DNA of 64,000 nt from JAXGXJ01 sp963829545 (lineage in GTDB: Bacteria > Actinomycetota > Thermoleophilia > RBG-16-64-13), in assembly GCA_963829545.1 (NCBI GenBank), contig CAWHIX010000001.1, positions 150,566 to 214,565 of the forward strand, read 5' to 3'. The position numbers and the translations under genes are program-made. How positions within the stretch are numbered: the stretch's first letter is position 1; every line of letters begins with the position of its first letter. Shown here piece after piece: positions 1 through 9,451 of this stretch. The notes beneath the pieces were generated by a model. That model saw only the letters and a program-made list of their open reading frames with translations. It made no database searches and had not been told where the DNA came from.

Positions 1-2079
1 GATGAACCCGGAGAAGATGGACACCATGATCACCGCCGCCGCCACGACCACTCGGCTGCTTTGGTCGAAGCCATCGATGACGCCGGCGACGCCGCGGTGC
101 CCGTGAACGTGTGACTCACGCATGGAGGAGACGAGGAAGACCTCGTAGTCCATGGCCAGTCCGAAGAGTATCCCGGTGATCATGATGGGGATGAAGCTGA
201 CCAACGGTCCTCCGGTGTCAAAGCCAAAGACCTCTCTGAGCCATCCCCATTGGAATACGGCGATGGTGAGGCCGAAGGTGGCGAGGATGCTGAGAAGGAA
301 TCCCAGAGTGGCCTTGATCGGGACGGCGATGGACCTGAAGACGAGCAGCAGTACCACCAGGGACAGCCCCAAGATGATCGCGACGTAGAGGGGGAACACG
401 CCGGCGAGCTTGTCGGACACATCGATGATGATCGCCGTGATCCCCGTGACCCCAAGCTTCACGCCATAGGTCTGCGACACGTCCGATTCAGGGGTCACGG
501 AGCTTCTGCACAAGGTCCTTGGTCTGGGTATCGCTCGGACCCGTGTCGGGGATGACGTTCAGGATGCCCATACTGCCGGATTCATTGACGCTCATGGGCA
601 TTACCGTGGAGACACCCTCCAGCGCCTGCAGATCGGCGATGACACCGGCCAGGGTCTCCGGAGTGATGGGCTTGGAAGCGTCGATGGGTTCGACCACGAC
701 CAGGAGCGGACCATTGAAGCCCTCTCCGAAGCCCGCGGAGATGGCCTCGTAGCTCTGACGCGAATCGCTGTCCTTGTTGGCGGTGGCGCCGGAAGGAAAG
801 CCCAATTCCATGCTGCCTATGGGGATGGCCAAGACGCCGAGGATCACCACGATGCCGACGATGACCGGCCAGCGGAACCTCACCACGGCGCTGACCCAGC
901 GGTGCGCGAATCCCCGGTGCTCCCTCTCTATGCGCGACTCTTCCCTTCTCTCGGGCCTTCCGCGAACAGATGCGTTCGCCCACCAGCCCGAGCAGGGCCG
1001 GCAGCAGGGTCAGAGCGATGAGCACGGCAACCGCGACCGTCGCCGCGGCGACCAAGGCCATGGTGGTCACGAAGCCCATCCTGATGATCGCCAGCCCACA
1101 CAGAGCGATGATGACGGTGAGACCGGCGAAGAACACGGCGCTTCCGGCGGTGCCCACCGCCCGGCTCGCGGCGTCCTTCGCGCTCAAGCCCTGGCCGAGG
1201 ATGAGACGGCGCTGACGATTGACTATGAAGAGGGCGTAGTCGATCCCTACGGCCAACCCGATCATGAGAGCCAGTGTGGGGGTGGCCGAGTTCAGATCGA
1301 TGACGTTCGAGAGGGCGTAAGCTCCACCCACTCCTATGCCCACGCCTATGAGCGCGGTCACGAGCGGAAGCCCGGCCGCGGTCAACGAGCCGAGCGTGAG
1401 TGATGAGCACGAGGGCAGCTACGACCAGCCCGAAGACCTCATTGAGGCCCATGGGGGGCTCCATGGCACGGAGCGAATCGCTGGGCAGCACTATGATCCC
1501 GGTGCCGTTCTCAGCGGTAGTGGCAGCGGCAATGACGGAATCCGTGACGCCGCCGGGCAGAGACTGGATCTGCTCGGTGAACTGGAACTGGAACAGAGCC
1601 ACGCTGCCGTCCGCGGAGACAAGCACTCCGGGCACCATAGCGCCGTCGACCACCAGTGGCCCGTACGGCGGCGCTTCGGTGGCGGCCGGCTGCTCCGCAG
1701 CGCCGCCGCTCTCGGCCGGAGCCGGGCCGCTACCCGCCGCGGGGGCGAAGTCGGCGGGGTTGATGACGTGGTCGAGGGCGTAGACGCCCTCGACGGCCGC
1801 GCGGATAGCGGCCGTCCGCTCCGGGGTCCCAAGGCTTTCGCCCTCGGGCGCTACGAAGATGACGCTTCCCTGGCCCCCGGAAGCCTCGGGCAACTCTTTG
1901 GTCAGTTGGTCCAACACCCTCTGAGAATCGGTGCCCTCGATCCTCATCTCCGAAGTGACGCTTACGCCGTTGGTGGCCAGCAAGGCCACTACGATCCCCA
2001 GAGCAATGAGCCAACCCGCGATGAAGTACCAGGGTCTGCTGTAGGCGGTTCGGCCGATCCTGTAGAGAAACTTGGACAT
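1..2079 (-). CDS. MMPL/RND-family transporter, frame-disrupted, 3' end outside window
   Basis: Predicted inner-membrane exporter of the MMPL branch of the RND superfamily, which moves lipids or drugs using the proton gradient. The start at 2079 has an upstream AGGAG and gives an N-terminal membrane segment (about residues 16-38) followed by a large extracytoplasmic loop. A later segment reads GLAVGIDYALFIVNR, and the distal part near 110-170 reads GLAMDYEVFLVSSM; both are the paired family hallmarks carrying the charged transmembrane residues. The frame is broken at about 1400, 935 and 490 (the last fits one extra T in CCC-T-GAA), but conserved sequence continues on both sides of each break. 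It lies directly downstream of a TetR gene, probably as one transcript. The family is clear; the substrate cannot be read from sequence. Confidence 0.85.
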
Positions 2080-2127
2080 GGCGAAGTAGATCTCCTGTGT
2101 AGTGGGCGTCGCCGTGGCTGACGGCGG

Positions 2128-2749
2128 CTAGGATTTCGGCTGGAAGCCGTTGCGCAAGTAGTCGAAAGTGGTGTCGAGGAAGTCGTCGAACGTACTCGGC
2201 TCCGATCTCAGCCATGTCCGACTGCCCGGGGGCAGGACGTCGAGACTCCCGTCAAAGAGGAGCGAGACGACCCCGTAGACGGCGGCGAGCAGGATGAGGA
2301 AGTACTGGTCGGAGTGGCGTCCTTCCGTGAACTCCTTCCACGACTTCGGGTGACATCTGCCGCATGTGTCTCGCAGCTGCCAGGACATGCGGCTCCAAGG
2401 CGGGGTGCTGCCGGCACAGCGACGCGACCTTGTGCGCCTTCTGAAACATCTCAGCCCTCAACTGGCTGCGCAGTCAACTCGTGAAGCGCATCGAGCAAGG
2501 ACGTGCCGTCGGGGAGGTCCGCGATGAAGGCCACCACCACATCGGCCCCGGGGAACGGCGCCGACGCCACCGCCGCCTCTTTGCAGGAGAAGTGGTTCGC
2601 GAACGTGCGACGGGATAGCCCGCGCGTTGCACCACATCGGCAATGACAAACCCGTCCATGCCGCGTTCCAGCGCCAGCTCGAAAGCCGACTCCGCCAACG
2701 CTCTCGCGGTGGCTTCCTTCTTGATCTCTCTCAATCCTCGCTCTGGCAT
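2128..2749 (-). CDS. TetR/AcrR family regulator, frame-disrupted
   Basis: Probable repressor of itself and the downstream MMPL exporter. The start at 2749 (MPERG) opens a typical TetR helix-turn-helix: the ALAESAFELALERGMDGF helix, then VVQRAG and, after a shift near 2645, SRRTFANHFSCKEAA. Two further shifts, near 2455 and 2345, are needed to continue through RAEMFQKAHKVASLC and the C-terminal helices ending DDFLDTTFDYLRNGFQPKS. The summed length of about 205 residues is normal for the family. A start nine bases upstream (2758) is also possible. The gap to the exporter start is about 50 bases, so an operon is likely. Ligand unknown. Confidence 0.75.
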
Positions 2750-2769
2750 GGGGCACATATTGCCCTATC

Positions 2770-2786
2770 ATTGCCCAATAGGCAAT
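2770..2786. promoter_or_regulatory. Candidate TetR operator
   Basis: ATTGCC-CAATA-GGCAAT is an inverted repeat with 6-bp arms and a 5-bp spacer. It sits 11-20 bases upstream of the TetR start, and a further TTGCC half-site lies nearby at about 2760. Position and symmetry fit an autoregulatory operator; binding is inferred. Confidence 0.5.
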
Positions 2787-2969
2787 AGTACCTTTCGTGC
2801 ATAAATGCCTTTTGAGCAAAGACAGGAGGACCTGGACCGAGTCGCGCGCTTCTTGTCCGAGGACCGCTCGGCGGAGCCGAGCACGGTACGCGGCCTCGTC
2901 TTCCTCTACACTGAGTAGGAGCCACAGAGTCGGCGTCATTCTCGACGCCGTGCAGGTCAACGTCGGAGG

Positions 2970-3779
2970 ATGGGGGTCGAGATGGGCGGTGTGAGGGAGC
3001 CGGTGGTGGTCGGTGGCTACCGGCTGGGACGGCGGCTTGACGCAGCCGGGTCGGCAGAGACGTACCAGGCGACGGGGGCCGGCGGGGAGGTCGTGGTGCT
3101 GAAGGTCCTGCGGGACGTGTCGCCGGAACTCGCCGCCGACATGTCCGCGCGCCTGGAGGCCGTGGCCGGGCACCCTGGCCTGATCATCCCGAGCGTGTGG
3201 GGCCGCGACGGGGACGACTTCTACGTGGTGCGCGACTACGTCCCGGGCATCGACCTCGAAAGCATGATCCAGGCGGGACGACCGCTGGAGCCGTCGCTCG
3301 CGGTCCGCTACGTCGTGCAGGCCGCTGCGGCGGTGGCCGCCATCGAGTCCCAGGGCGTGTCCCATGGCAACCTGAAGACCTCCAACCTGCTGGTATCGGC
3401 CGAGTCCGACGAGGTGAAGGTGCTGGGGTGGGGCATGGCGATCGCCAACGTTGTGCCCGATGAGAGCCGGGCGGCGGCGACAGCCTACTACCTGAGCCCG
3501 GAGCAGATCCAGAGCGACCGGGTGATCCCTCAGTCCGACGTCTACGCGTTGGGAGTGATCCTATACGAACTGGTGACAGGAGCGGTCCCGTTCGACGGCA
3601 CCTCGGCGGCCGAGGTGGCTCAGAAGCACCTGACCATGTCGCCCACCCTTCCGAGCCGGCGCCTAGCCGGTGTGCCCGGGTGGATCGACGAGGTGGTCGG
3701 GCGGGCGCTGCAGAAAGACCCCGCCGCCCGCTATCGCTCTGTCGAGGAGATGAGGCAGGCGCTGGTCGCGCGGCTGTAA
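2970..3779 (+). CDS. Serine/threonine protein kinase-fold protein, probable pseudokinase
   Basis: Bacterial Hanks-type kinase fold of about 269 residues with no membrane segment or sensor domain. The N-lobe has the usual ATP lysine in VVLKVL (Lys45), but no GxGxxG loop. The catalytic loop reads HGNLKTSN (132-139), with Asn134 replacing the catalytic Asp, and the metal-binding DFG is GWG (153-155). C-lobe landmarks are kept: YYLSPEQI, SDVYALGVILYELVTGAVPF and ALQKDPAARYRSVEEM. The fold is therefore certain, but phosphotransfer is unlikely by the usual mechanism. A start at 2982 is also possible: GGAGG at 2965-2969 is 12 bases before it, whereas it abuts the 2970 ATG. The next gene, a membrane protein, follows after 29 bases on the same strand. 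Confidence 0.85.
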   Translation: MGVEMGGVREPVVVGGYRLGRRLDAAGSAETYQATGAGGEVVVLKVLRDVSPELAADMSARLEAVAGHPGLIIPSVWGRDGDDFYVVRDYVPGIDLESMIQAGRPLEPSLAVRYVVQAAAAVAAIESQGVSHGNLKTSNLLVSAESDEVKVLGWGMAIANVVPDESRAAATAYYLSPEQIQSDRVIPQSDVYALGVILYELVTGAVPFDGTSAAEVAQKHLTMSPTLPSRRLAGVPGWIDEVVGRALQKDPAARYRSVEEMRQALVARL

Positions 3780-3808
3780 TGGCCGAAACCGTCCGATAGG
3801 AGTATCAC

Positions 3809-4693
3809 GTGGCTGACAGGAAGGGAGCCTCATCGATCGTCGCTTCGCTCGTGGTCGTTCTCGTGGCCGCCCTGGTCGCATGGGCGGGCTCGCAGCATGG
3901 GGTAACTGTGGGGGGCGTGCCGGTCTTCGCGCTCATGGTCGGCTTCGCCTTCATCGTGCAGTGGCTGGCCTTCGTACCCTCCTACCTGCTCCAGACCGAG
4001 CGCTTCTACGATCTCACGGGCAGCTTCACCTACATCGCGGCCATCGTGCTCGCCGTGGTCCTGAGCGGAGCCGCTGATGCCCGCTCGATCCTGCTGCTCG
4101 TGCTCGTGCTCGTGTGGGCAGGACGTTTGGGGCCGTTCCTATTCCGCCGTGTGCGCCGCGCGGGCAAGGACGACCGCTTCGACGAGATCAAGCGCTCGTT
4201 CACCCGCCTCTTGCTGACTTGGACGCTGCAAGGGCTGTGGGTGAGCCTGACGCTCGCCGCCGCGCTGGCGGCCGTGACGTCGACCGAGCCCAAGGGACTA
4301 GACGTGTTCGCGTTCGTAGGCGTGGCAGTGTGGGTGCTCGGCTTCACGCTGGAAGCCGTCGCCGACCTGCAGAAGAGCCGTTTCCGAGCGGACCCCGCCA
4401 ACAAGGGCTCGTTCATAACCTCGGGCCTATGGGCGATCTCGCGGCACCCCAACTACTTCGGCGAGATCACGCTGTGGACGGGCATCGCGATCATAGCTTT
4501 GCCGGTGCTTCAGGGCTGGCAGTTCGTGACTCTCATCTCGCCGGTCTTCGTTTACCTGCTCATCACTCGCGTGAGCGGCGTGCCGCTCCTGGAGAAGAAG
4601 GCCGACGCGACGTGGGGCGGCCGGGAAGCGTACGAGGCGTACAAGCGGCGGACGCCGGTCCTGGTCCCCTTTCTCGGACGCAAGAAGCGATAG
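3809..4693 (+). CDS. DUF1295 / steroid 5-alpha-reductase-like membrane protein
   Basis: Integral membrane protein of 294 residues with about seven hydrophobic segments. The C-terminal signature SGLWAISRHPNYFGEI is typical of the DUF1295 family, which shares the C-terminal fold of steroid 5-alpha-reductases and isoprenylcysteine methyltransferases. The family's substrate in bacteria is not established. The GTG start at 3809 is preceded by AGGAG. It lies 29 bases downstream of the pseudokinase gene, which suggests co-transcription but does not show functional linkage. Confidence 0.85.
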   Translation: MADRKGASSIVASLVVVLVAALVAWAGSQHGVTVGGVPVFALMVGFAFIVQWLAFVPSYLLQTERFYDLTGSFTYIAAIVLAVVLSGAADARSILLLVLVLVWAGRLGPFLFRRVRRAGKDDRFDEIKRSFTRLLLTWTLQGLWVSLTLAAALAAVTSTEPKGLDVFAFVGVAVWVLGFTLEAVADLQKSRFRADPANKGSFITSGLWAISRHPNYFGEITLWTGIAIIALPVLQGWQFVTLISPVFVYLLITRVSGVPLLEKKADATWGGREAYEAYKRRTPVLVPFLGRKKR

Positions 4694-4788
4694 CCCGAGC
4701 ACCTGCTCGCGCCGCTCGACGCGAGCCCTTGACAACCGGACCACAGGAATCTATCAATAGGTCGAGTTTCTAACCGATGGAGGCGAAA

Positions 4789-5247
4789 GTGCCCGAGAAC
4801 AAGTACGACAAGTACTTCTTGAGAGAACCCTGGGGAATCCCCAACAAGGCGAACCAGGACCCCGACCAGCCGCTCTACATCGGCATCAACCAGGAAGGCC
4901 CCGCAGAGGGATGGGATGAGCCGTTCACCCAGGTACTGCGCCCCATCTACAAGCCCTACCTCATGATACCCAAGCCGCACAGCCACAACTGCGCCGAGTT
5001 CCTCTACTTCATCGGCGGGAACCCCATGGACTTCGCGGATTTTGGGGCGGAGATCGAATTCGTCATGGGCGAGGGCGATGACGCCGAGACCTATACCATC
5101 ACCAGCACCACCTGGGTATACGTCCCCAAGGATCTGCCGCACGCACCGCTCAACTTCAAGAGGGTGGATCGGCCGATCATGTTCGGGCACATCATGTTTG
5201 CTCCCGGATTCGCGTCGACCACCAACTTCAACCCAGACCAGAGTTGA
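4789..5247 (+). CDS. Cupin-fold protein
   Basis: Soluble protein of about 152 residues. A cupin metal motif is visible in KPHSHNCAEFLYFIGG (two His and one Glu with cupin spacing), with a second His in LPHAPLNF. The GTG at 4789 is preferred because GGAGG at 4779-4783 is five bases upstream; the ATG at 4777 overlaps that ribosome site. It resembles the protein encoded at 24778-25326 (shared H-x-H...E and RVDRPI-F segments), and both lie beside a zinc-type alcohol dehydrogenase gene. The substrate is unknown; an isomerase, dioxygenase or binding role would all be compatible. Confidence 0.7.
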   Translation: MPENKYDKYFLREPWGIPNKANQDPDQPLYIGINQEGPAEGWDEPFTQVLRPIYKPYLMIPKPHSHNCAEFLYFIGGNPMDFADFGAEIEFVMGEGDDAETYTITSTTWVYVPKDLPHAPLNFKRVDRPIMFGHIMFAPGFASTTNFNPDQS

Positions 5248-5283
5248 CAGGACTGCGGTCGCCCGCTCGTGTGACGCCGAGGC

Positions 5284-6336
5284 CTACTCCTCGCTGCACT
5301 TCACGATCACCTTGGGATGCCGACGACTCGCGTGCGCGATGAACGCTTCCTCTGCCTGCTCCATGGGATAGATGTGCCTGGCGAGGGGCTCCAGATCCAG
5401 CTTGGGTAGCAGCTGGAAGGCACGCGGGAACGTGTACGGCGACCGGAACACGCCGGAGAAGATGAGCTCCTTGGGCCCGAAGAGCAGGGTGATCGGTACC
5501 GGCAGCATGTAGCCGTTGGGATAGCCGGAGATGTAGAGGACGGTCGCGCCCGGCGCTGCCATCTCATAGGCGGCCACGGCCGCTTCGGGGGCGCCGGAGG
5601 CCTCGACTATGAGGTCGAAGCCGTGCCCGCCGGTGATCTCCTTCGCCGCCTGGACCACGTCGACGGCGGTGGGATCGAGGACGTGCTCCGCCTCGAACAG
5701 CTCCGCCAAGGCCCGCCGATCTGCCAGGGGCTCGGAGATGGTGAGATCGGTGGCTCCGAACATCTTCATCACTTGGAGTGTCTGCAGACCGATGGGTCCG
5801 GCTCCCATGATGGCGACCCGCTTGCCCACCTTCATGTTGGCTTTGTCGGCGATGCGCACCACCACGGAGACGTTCTCCAGAAGGCAGGCCTGCTGCAGCG
5901 GTAGTCCGTCAGGGATCTTCCAGGCCTGGGATTCGTGCCAGACCACGTATTCCGCCATCCCCGGGTCGAAAGTGAAGCCCCCGTTCGCGCAGAAGTGTTC
6001 CTCGCCGTTCAGACAGTAGTAACAGGTGCCGCAGTACTTGATGAAGTTGCCGGCAACCCGGTCGCCCACCTTGAGGCCCTTGCGGACGGCCTTCGGTCCG
6101 ACTTCCACGATGGTGCCGGAGATCTCGTGGCCCAGGCCGAAAGGAGGCGTGCGGTCGAAGAGGCCGTCGACGGCCAGGGCGTCGGAGCTGCAGATGCCGC
6201 AGTAAGCGACCCGGATTCTGACATCCTCTGCGCCGACTTCCCGCCCGGGTAGGTCTCTGACCTCCACGCGACCCCGGTTGGCCGGATCGGGGTCGAGCAG
6301 GTTGCCCCTTTTCACCGCGACGATGGTCTTGACCAT
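5284..6336 (-). CDS. Zinc-dependent medium-chain alcohol dehydrogenase
   Basis: MDR-family NAD(P)-dependent alcohol or polyol dehydrogenase, 350 residues. The catalytic zinc site is seen as CGICSSD and GHE. The structural zinc loop carries four cysteines in CGTCYYCLNGEEHFC. The Rossmann motif is GAGPIG. A strong AGGAGGT precedes the ATG at 6336. It is the last gene of a likely operon, amidohydrolase (7950-6886), PadR regulator (6874-6386), dehydrogenase, with a 49-base gap before it. The substrate is unknown; its neighbours suggest oxidation or reduction of a small alcohol or carbonyl in a catabolic route. Confidence 0.88.
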   Translation of the reverse strand: MVKTIVAVKRGNLLDPDPANRGRVEVRDLPGREVGAEDVRIRVAYCGICSSDALAVDGLFDRTPPFGLGHEISGTIVEVGPKAVRKGLKVGDRVAGNFIKYCGTCYYCLNGEEHFCANGGFTFDPGMAEYVVWHESQAWKIPDGLPLQQACLLENVSVVVRIADKANMKVGKRVAIMGAGPIGLQTLQVMKMFGATDLTISEPLADRRALAELFEAEHVLDPTAVDVVQAAKEITGGHGFDLIVEASGAPEAAVAAYEMAAPGATVLYISGYPNGYMLPVPITLLFGPKELIFSGVFRSPYTFPRAFQLLPKLDLEPLARHIYPMEQAEEAFIAHASRRHPKVIVKCSEE

Positions 6337-6385
6337 GACTGACCTCCTAGCGCCCCTAAGGGGGCTTCAGAACATCTCCGTCGGG

Positions 6386-6874
6386 TTACCGCCTAGCTAT
6401 GTCGCCGACCCTCTTGGCCGCCTCTTCCAGCACCTCGCGGATCTCACTCCTCTTGGCGGGGTCGCCCGCGGTCGTGCGAACCGCCCCCATCATCTCCTCG
6501 ATGGTCTCCCTCGCGTCGCTCACTGCGCTCCAGCCCTCGCCGTGCCCGCCGGGGCCCAACTGTGCCATCCAGCGGTCCCGATGCCTCCGGGCGTCCTCCT
6601 TGTTCTCCTCCAGGAAGGCGAGACCGGCCTGGGTGACCGAATAGACCCGCTTGCCTCCTTCCGTGGTCGAAGCCAGAAGGTCCTGATCTTCGAGTGCCTG
6701 CAGGATGGGGTAGATCGCGCCTGCGCTCGGCGTATACATGCCCTTGGAATGTTCTTCCATCGCCCGGATGATGTCGTAGCCGTGTCGGGGCTTGTCTTTG
6801 AGCAATCCCATGATGGCGAACTTGATGCCGCCCCTCTCGAAAGGCCGCACTCCCGGTGCATGCCTGGGTTCCAT
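6386..6874 (-). CDS. PadR family transcriptional regulator
   Basis: Winged-helix regulator of about 162 residues. The N-terminal PadR signature reads IMGLLKDKPRHGYDIIRAM, then GAIYPILQALEDQDLL and a beta-wing GGKRVYSVTQAG. The charged C-terminal helical half is typical of dimerising PadR proteins. The start at 6874 (MEPRH) is chosen because it begins just after the upstream amidohydrolase stop (6886) and before the DNA-binding domain. It sits inside the amidohydrolase-dehydrogenase operon, so it probably controls that operon in response to a substrate or product. Confidence 0.87.
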   Translation of the reverse strand: MEPRHAPGVRPFERGGIKFAIMGLLKDKPRHGYDIIRAMEEHSKGMYTPSAGAIYPILQALEDQDLLASTTEGGKRVYSVTQAGLAFLEENKEDARRHRDRWMAQLGPGGHGEGWSAVSDARETIEEMMGAVRTTAGDPAKRSEIREVLEEAAKRVGDIARR

Positions 6875-6885
6875 GCTTTGTCTGC

Positions 6886-7950
6886 TTACACGTTGAGGTT
6901 GAAGAGCCTGATAGCATTCTCGCTCGTGATGAGCGTGCGTTCCTCTTCGGTGATGTCCAGGGTCTTCATGAACTCCACGCCTTCGTTCATCCAGTTGTAG
7001 AACACCGGGAACGTCGTACCGAACAGGATGTGGTCGGCTCCGCAGACCTTGATCGCGCACTCGACCTGGTCTTTGCCCCACGACGCCGGGTGGGTCATGT
7101 CGAAGAAGATGTTGTTCTCGAGGTACTTGCTGATCCTCTCACCTTCGGTCATGTCCAAGCGCAACATGGCTTCCTTCTTCACGCCCTTCTTGGGCGTAAG
7201 GAGCTTCTGCTGGGCGAACCAGTTGCCGCCGAACATGGTGTGGATGAACTTGAGGTTGGGAAATTCCTCGAACATGCCGCTGAACAGCTCGCGGCCCACG
7301 GCCGTTGCCTGGTCCATGATGCGACCGAACTCACGGCGCAGATTCGTCCACTCGACGATGGCCTGATAGTGGACCGGCAGCGGGGTGTGATGGACCACGA
7401 CCGGGACGTTCATGTCGTTCAGAACCTTCAAATAGGGCTTGAAGGCCTCATCGTCGAGATAGATCTGACCGTAGTGGCAGGCCAGTTGGACGCCGACCAT
7501 TCCCAGCTCTTTCAGACAGCGCTCGAGCTCATAGAGGTTCTCCTTGCCGCCCCAGGGCGGGAGAACAGCGTTCGCGAAGAGACGGCCGTTTGAACGCCTG
7601 CACATGTCCGCGGCCTCGTCATTGACGAGTCTGCACGTATCAAGCCGGAGCCACTCCTGCCAGACCGGTACGCGAAGCAGAGCGATATCGACGCCGGCCT
7701 CATCCATGGCCTTGAGCTTGGTCTCGAGCGAATAGTCACCATCAACGTAGTTCAGATTCTGGTAGCCCTTTGGTTTTTCGAGAATGAGCTGCTTCTTGCC
7801 GGACTCCACCGTACCCAAGTACGCGATCTCGCCAAATTCGCGAGGGACCGAGCCTAGAAAGCCGTCCATGATCTTCTCGTTGCTGAACAGGTCCTTGGGA
7901 AGATGGTGCATGTTGATGTCGATGATCACGGCCGCTCTCGCTTTCCCCAT
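6886..7950 (-). CDS. Amidohydrolase-family (amidohydrolase 2) protein with altered metal ligands
   Basis: TIM-barrel protein of about 354 residues resembling the amidohydrolase-2/ACMSD-like family of hydrolases and decarboxylases. The usual N-terminal DxHxH metal motif is DINMHH, with Asn13 at the first His position. The barrel His is present in VVHHTPLP and another in FIHTMFGG. The late catalytic Asp motif (usually G-S/T-D-[YF]-P) is FGTTFP, with Thr in place of Asp. Metal use may therefore be changed or lost. A GTG at 7929 just before IIDINMHH is an alternative start. First gene of a probable three-gene operon with PadR and a zinc alcohol dehydrogenase. Confidence 0.8.
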   Translation of the reverse strand: MGKARAAVIIDINMHHLPKDLFSNEKIMDGFLGSVPREFGEIAYLGTVESGKKQLILEKPKGYQNLNYVDGDYSLETKLKAMDEAGVDIALLRVPVWQEWLRLDTCRLVNDEAADMCRRSNGRLFANAVLPPWGGKENLYELERCLKELGMVGVQLACHYGQIYLDDEAFKPYLKVLNDMNVPVVVHHTPLPVHYQAIVEWTNLRREFGRIMDQATAVGRELFSGMFEEFPNLKFIHTMFGGNWFAQQKLLTPKKGVKKEAMLRLDMTEGERISKYLENNIFFDMTHPASWGKDQVECAIKVCGADHILFGTTFPVFYNWMNEGVEFMKTLDITEEERTLITSENAIRLFNLNV

Positions 7951-8058
7951 GCAGGTCTTGGCGTTTCGTCGTCGCGCTGTATAAAGATATATCGTTACAC
8001 GTCCTGTCTCTCAGCGCAAGCCCTGGCAGTCTCCCGCCTGGAGGCCCCTTAGTCGAAG

Positions 8059-9451
8059 CTAGCCGGGGGGACTGGCGCCCCCGGCGGAGTCGGCCGCCTC
8101 GGTGGGGGTAGCGTCGGGAGGGTCGGAAGCGGGAGGTCGTGCGTGGCTTCTCAGCCACGTGGCGAGGGAGAAGGTATTCCGCCCCAGCGCCAGACCTATA
8201 GCCACACCACCCGCGATGGCTAGCGAGATGAAGGCTGCGTCCTTCAGCGGACCCGCTGCGTCCCCCGTCCCCAGAGTGAGGGCCAGCATCCCCTGGTAGA
8301 TGCTGAACCCCGGAACCAACGGCAGGATCGCCACCCCGGTGTATACACTGCCGGTCCCGCCTTGTAGGGAAGCCGCGATGACCCCGGCGAAGCCCACGAA
8401 CATGGCAGCGAGAAGATAGGCGACCCAGGCCGTCCCGCTCCCTTCTCGAGTCGGGCATTGCGACGATGAGCCAGCCGATCGCGCCTATCGCCACGGTCGG
8501 TATCACCCGGCTGCGCGGCATTCCCCAGGCCACCGCGATCCCCAGCACCCCGACTCCCGCCGCGAGGACAGAGATCCACAAGGGTGCCGAGGTGACGTCG
8601 GCCTGAAGCTCCACCCCCAGCCCGGCACCGATCTCACCGCCGACCGCCACGCCGAGCGCCAAGGCGCCCGCCGTGATCAGGGCTTCGAAGGCGCGGGTGA
8701 TGGCCGAGACGGGCGCGTTGCCAAGACCGTCGATGACCGCCGTGACGAAGGCGCGCCCCGGCAGGTAGATGAAGAGCCCGCCGACCACGGCGGCGGCTAG
8801 CGAGAACGACAGTCCGGCGGCGGCCAACAGGTTGGGAACAGCAGCAAGGATGATCGCGGCAACGAATGTCGCTGATATGAGGGGCAGGCGCAGCCGGCTG
8901 ACGACGGAGTTGACCGGGAGGGTGAGCGCCGTCGCCACAAGTGCGACGAGCACAGAGACGATGTCCAGCCCGTTGAGGAAGAGAACCCATCCAACCACGG
9001 ATACCAGGATGGCCGTCCGCGCATAGCGCCGTCGCATGCCTGGAGCCCGGGCGAGGGCTTGGAGTTGCTCGAAAGCGGCCGCAAGATCGATCTCCCTCCG
9101 CTCGACCCTTTGGAGCAGCGACGCGGTCTCCGCCATCCTCTCCAACCGTGGTTCGGACGCTCTGACATCCCGCATCATCGTCAGCGGGACAGGCATCCCC
9201 GGCCCCCAGTAGCTCAGAGTCAGAGTGCTGAGATTGGCGTCGATCATGCAGCCTTCAAGGCGGACCGCGGGCAGGAACCGGCGCAGCCGGTCAAGCACCT
9301 CGCTGACCGACGGGCTTGCCTCGAGCATCTGCTTGCCTGCCTCCGCGACGAACTTGATGGCAAGCGTTGTGTCCGGGGAAGGCACCGTGTCCGGTGAAGG
9401 CACGGTGACCGGGGCTTGAGTCGCACTCTTATGCGGGCGGCGCCAGAACAT
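8059..9451 (-). CDS. ThrE/YjjP-type threonine/serine exporter family protein, frame-disrupted
   Basis: Membrane protein with the ThrE layout: a soluble N-terminal domain (about residues 25-140, with RVERREIDLAAAFEQL) and roughly ten hydrophobic segments from about residue 145. These include FIYLPGRAFVTAVIDGL and, after a frame shift near 8440, GSVYTGVAILPLVPGFSIYQG. The ATG at 9451 overlaps the TGA of the upstream STAS gene (TGATG), indicating translational coupling. The family exports threonine, serine or related metabolites; the substrate here is inferred from family only. The break falls in a G-rich run and both sides are conserved. Confidence 0.8.

Noticed and set aside
3197..3463. Second frame inside the pseudokinase gene
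   Set aside because: Arg/Gly-rich shadow of the kinase-fold frame, which has clear motifs.
6347..6368. GCCCC/GGGGC hairpin before the alcohol dehydrogenase ribosome site
   Set aside because: Only about five base pairs; too weak to call an attenuator.
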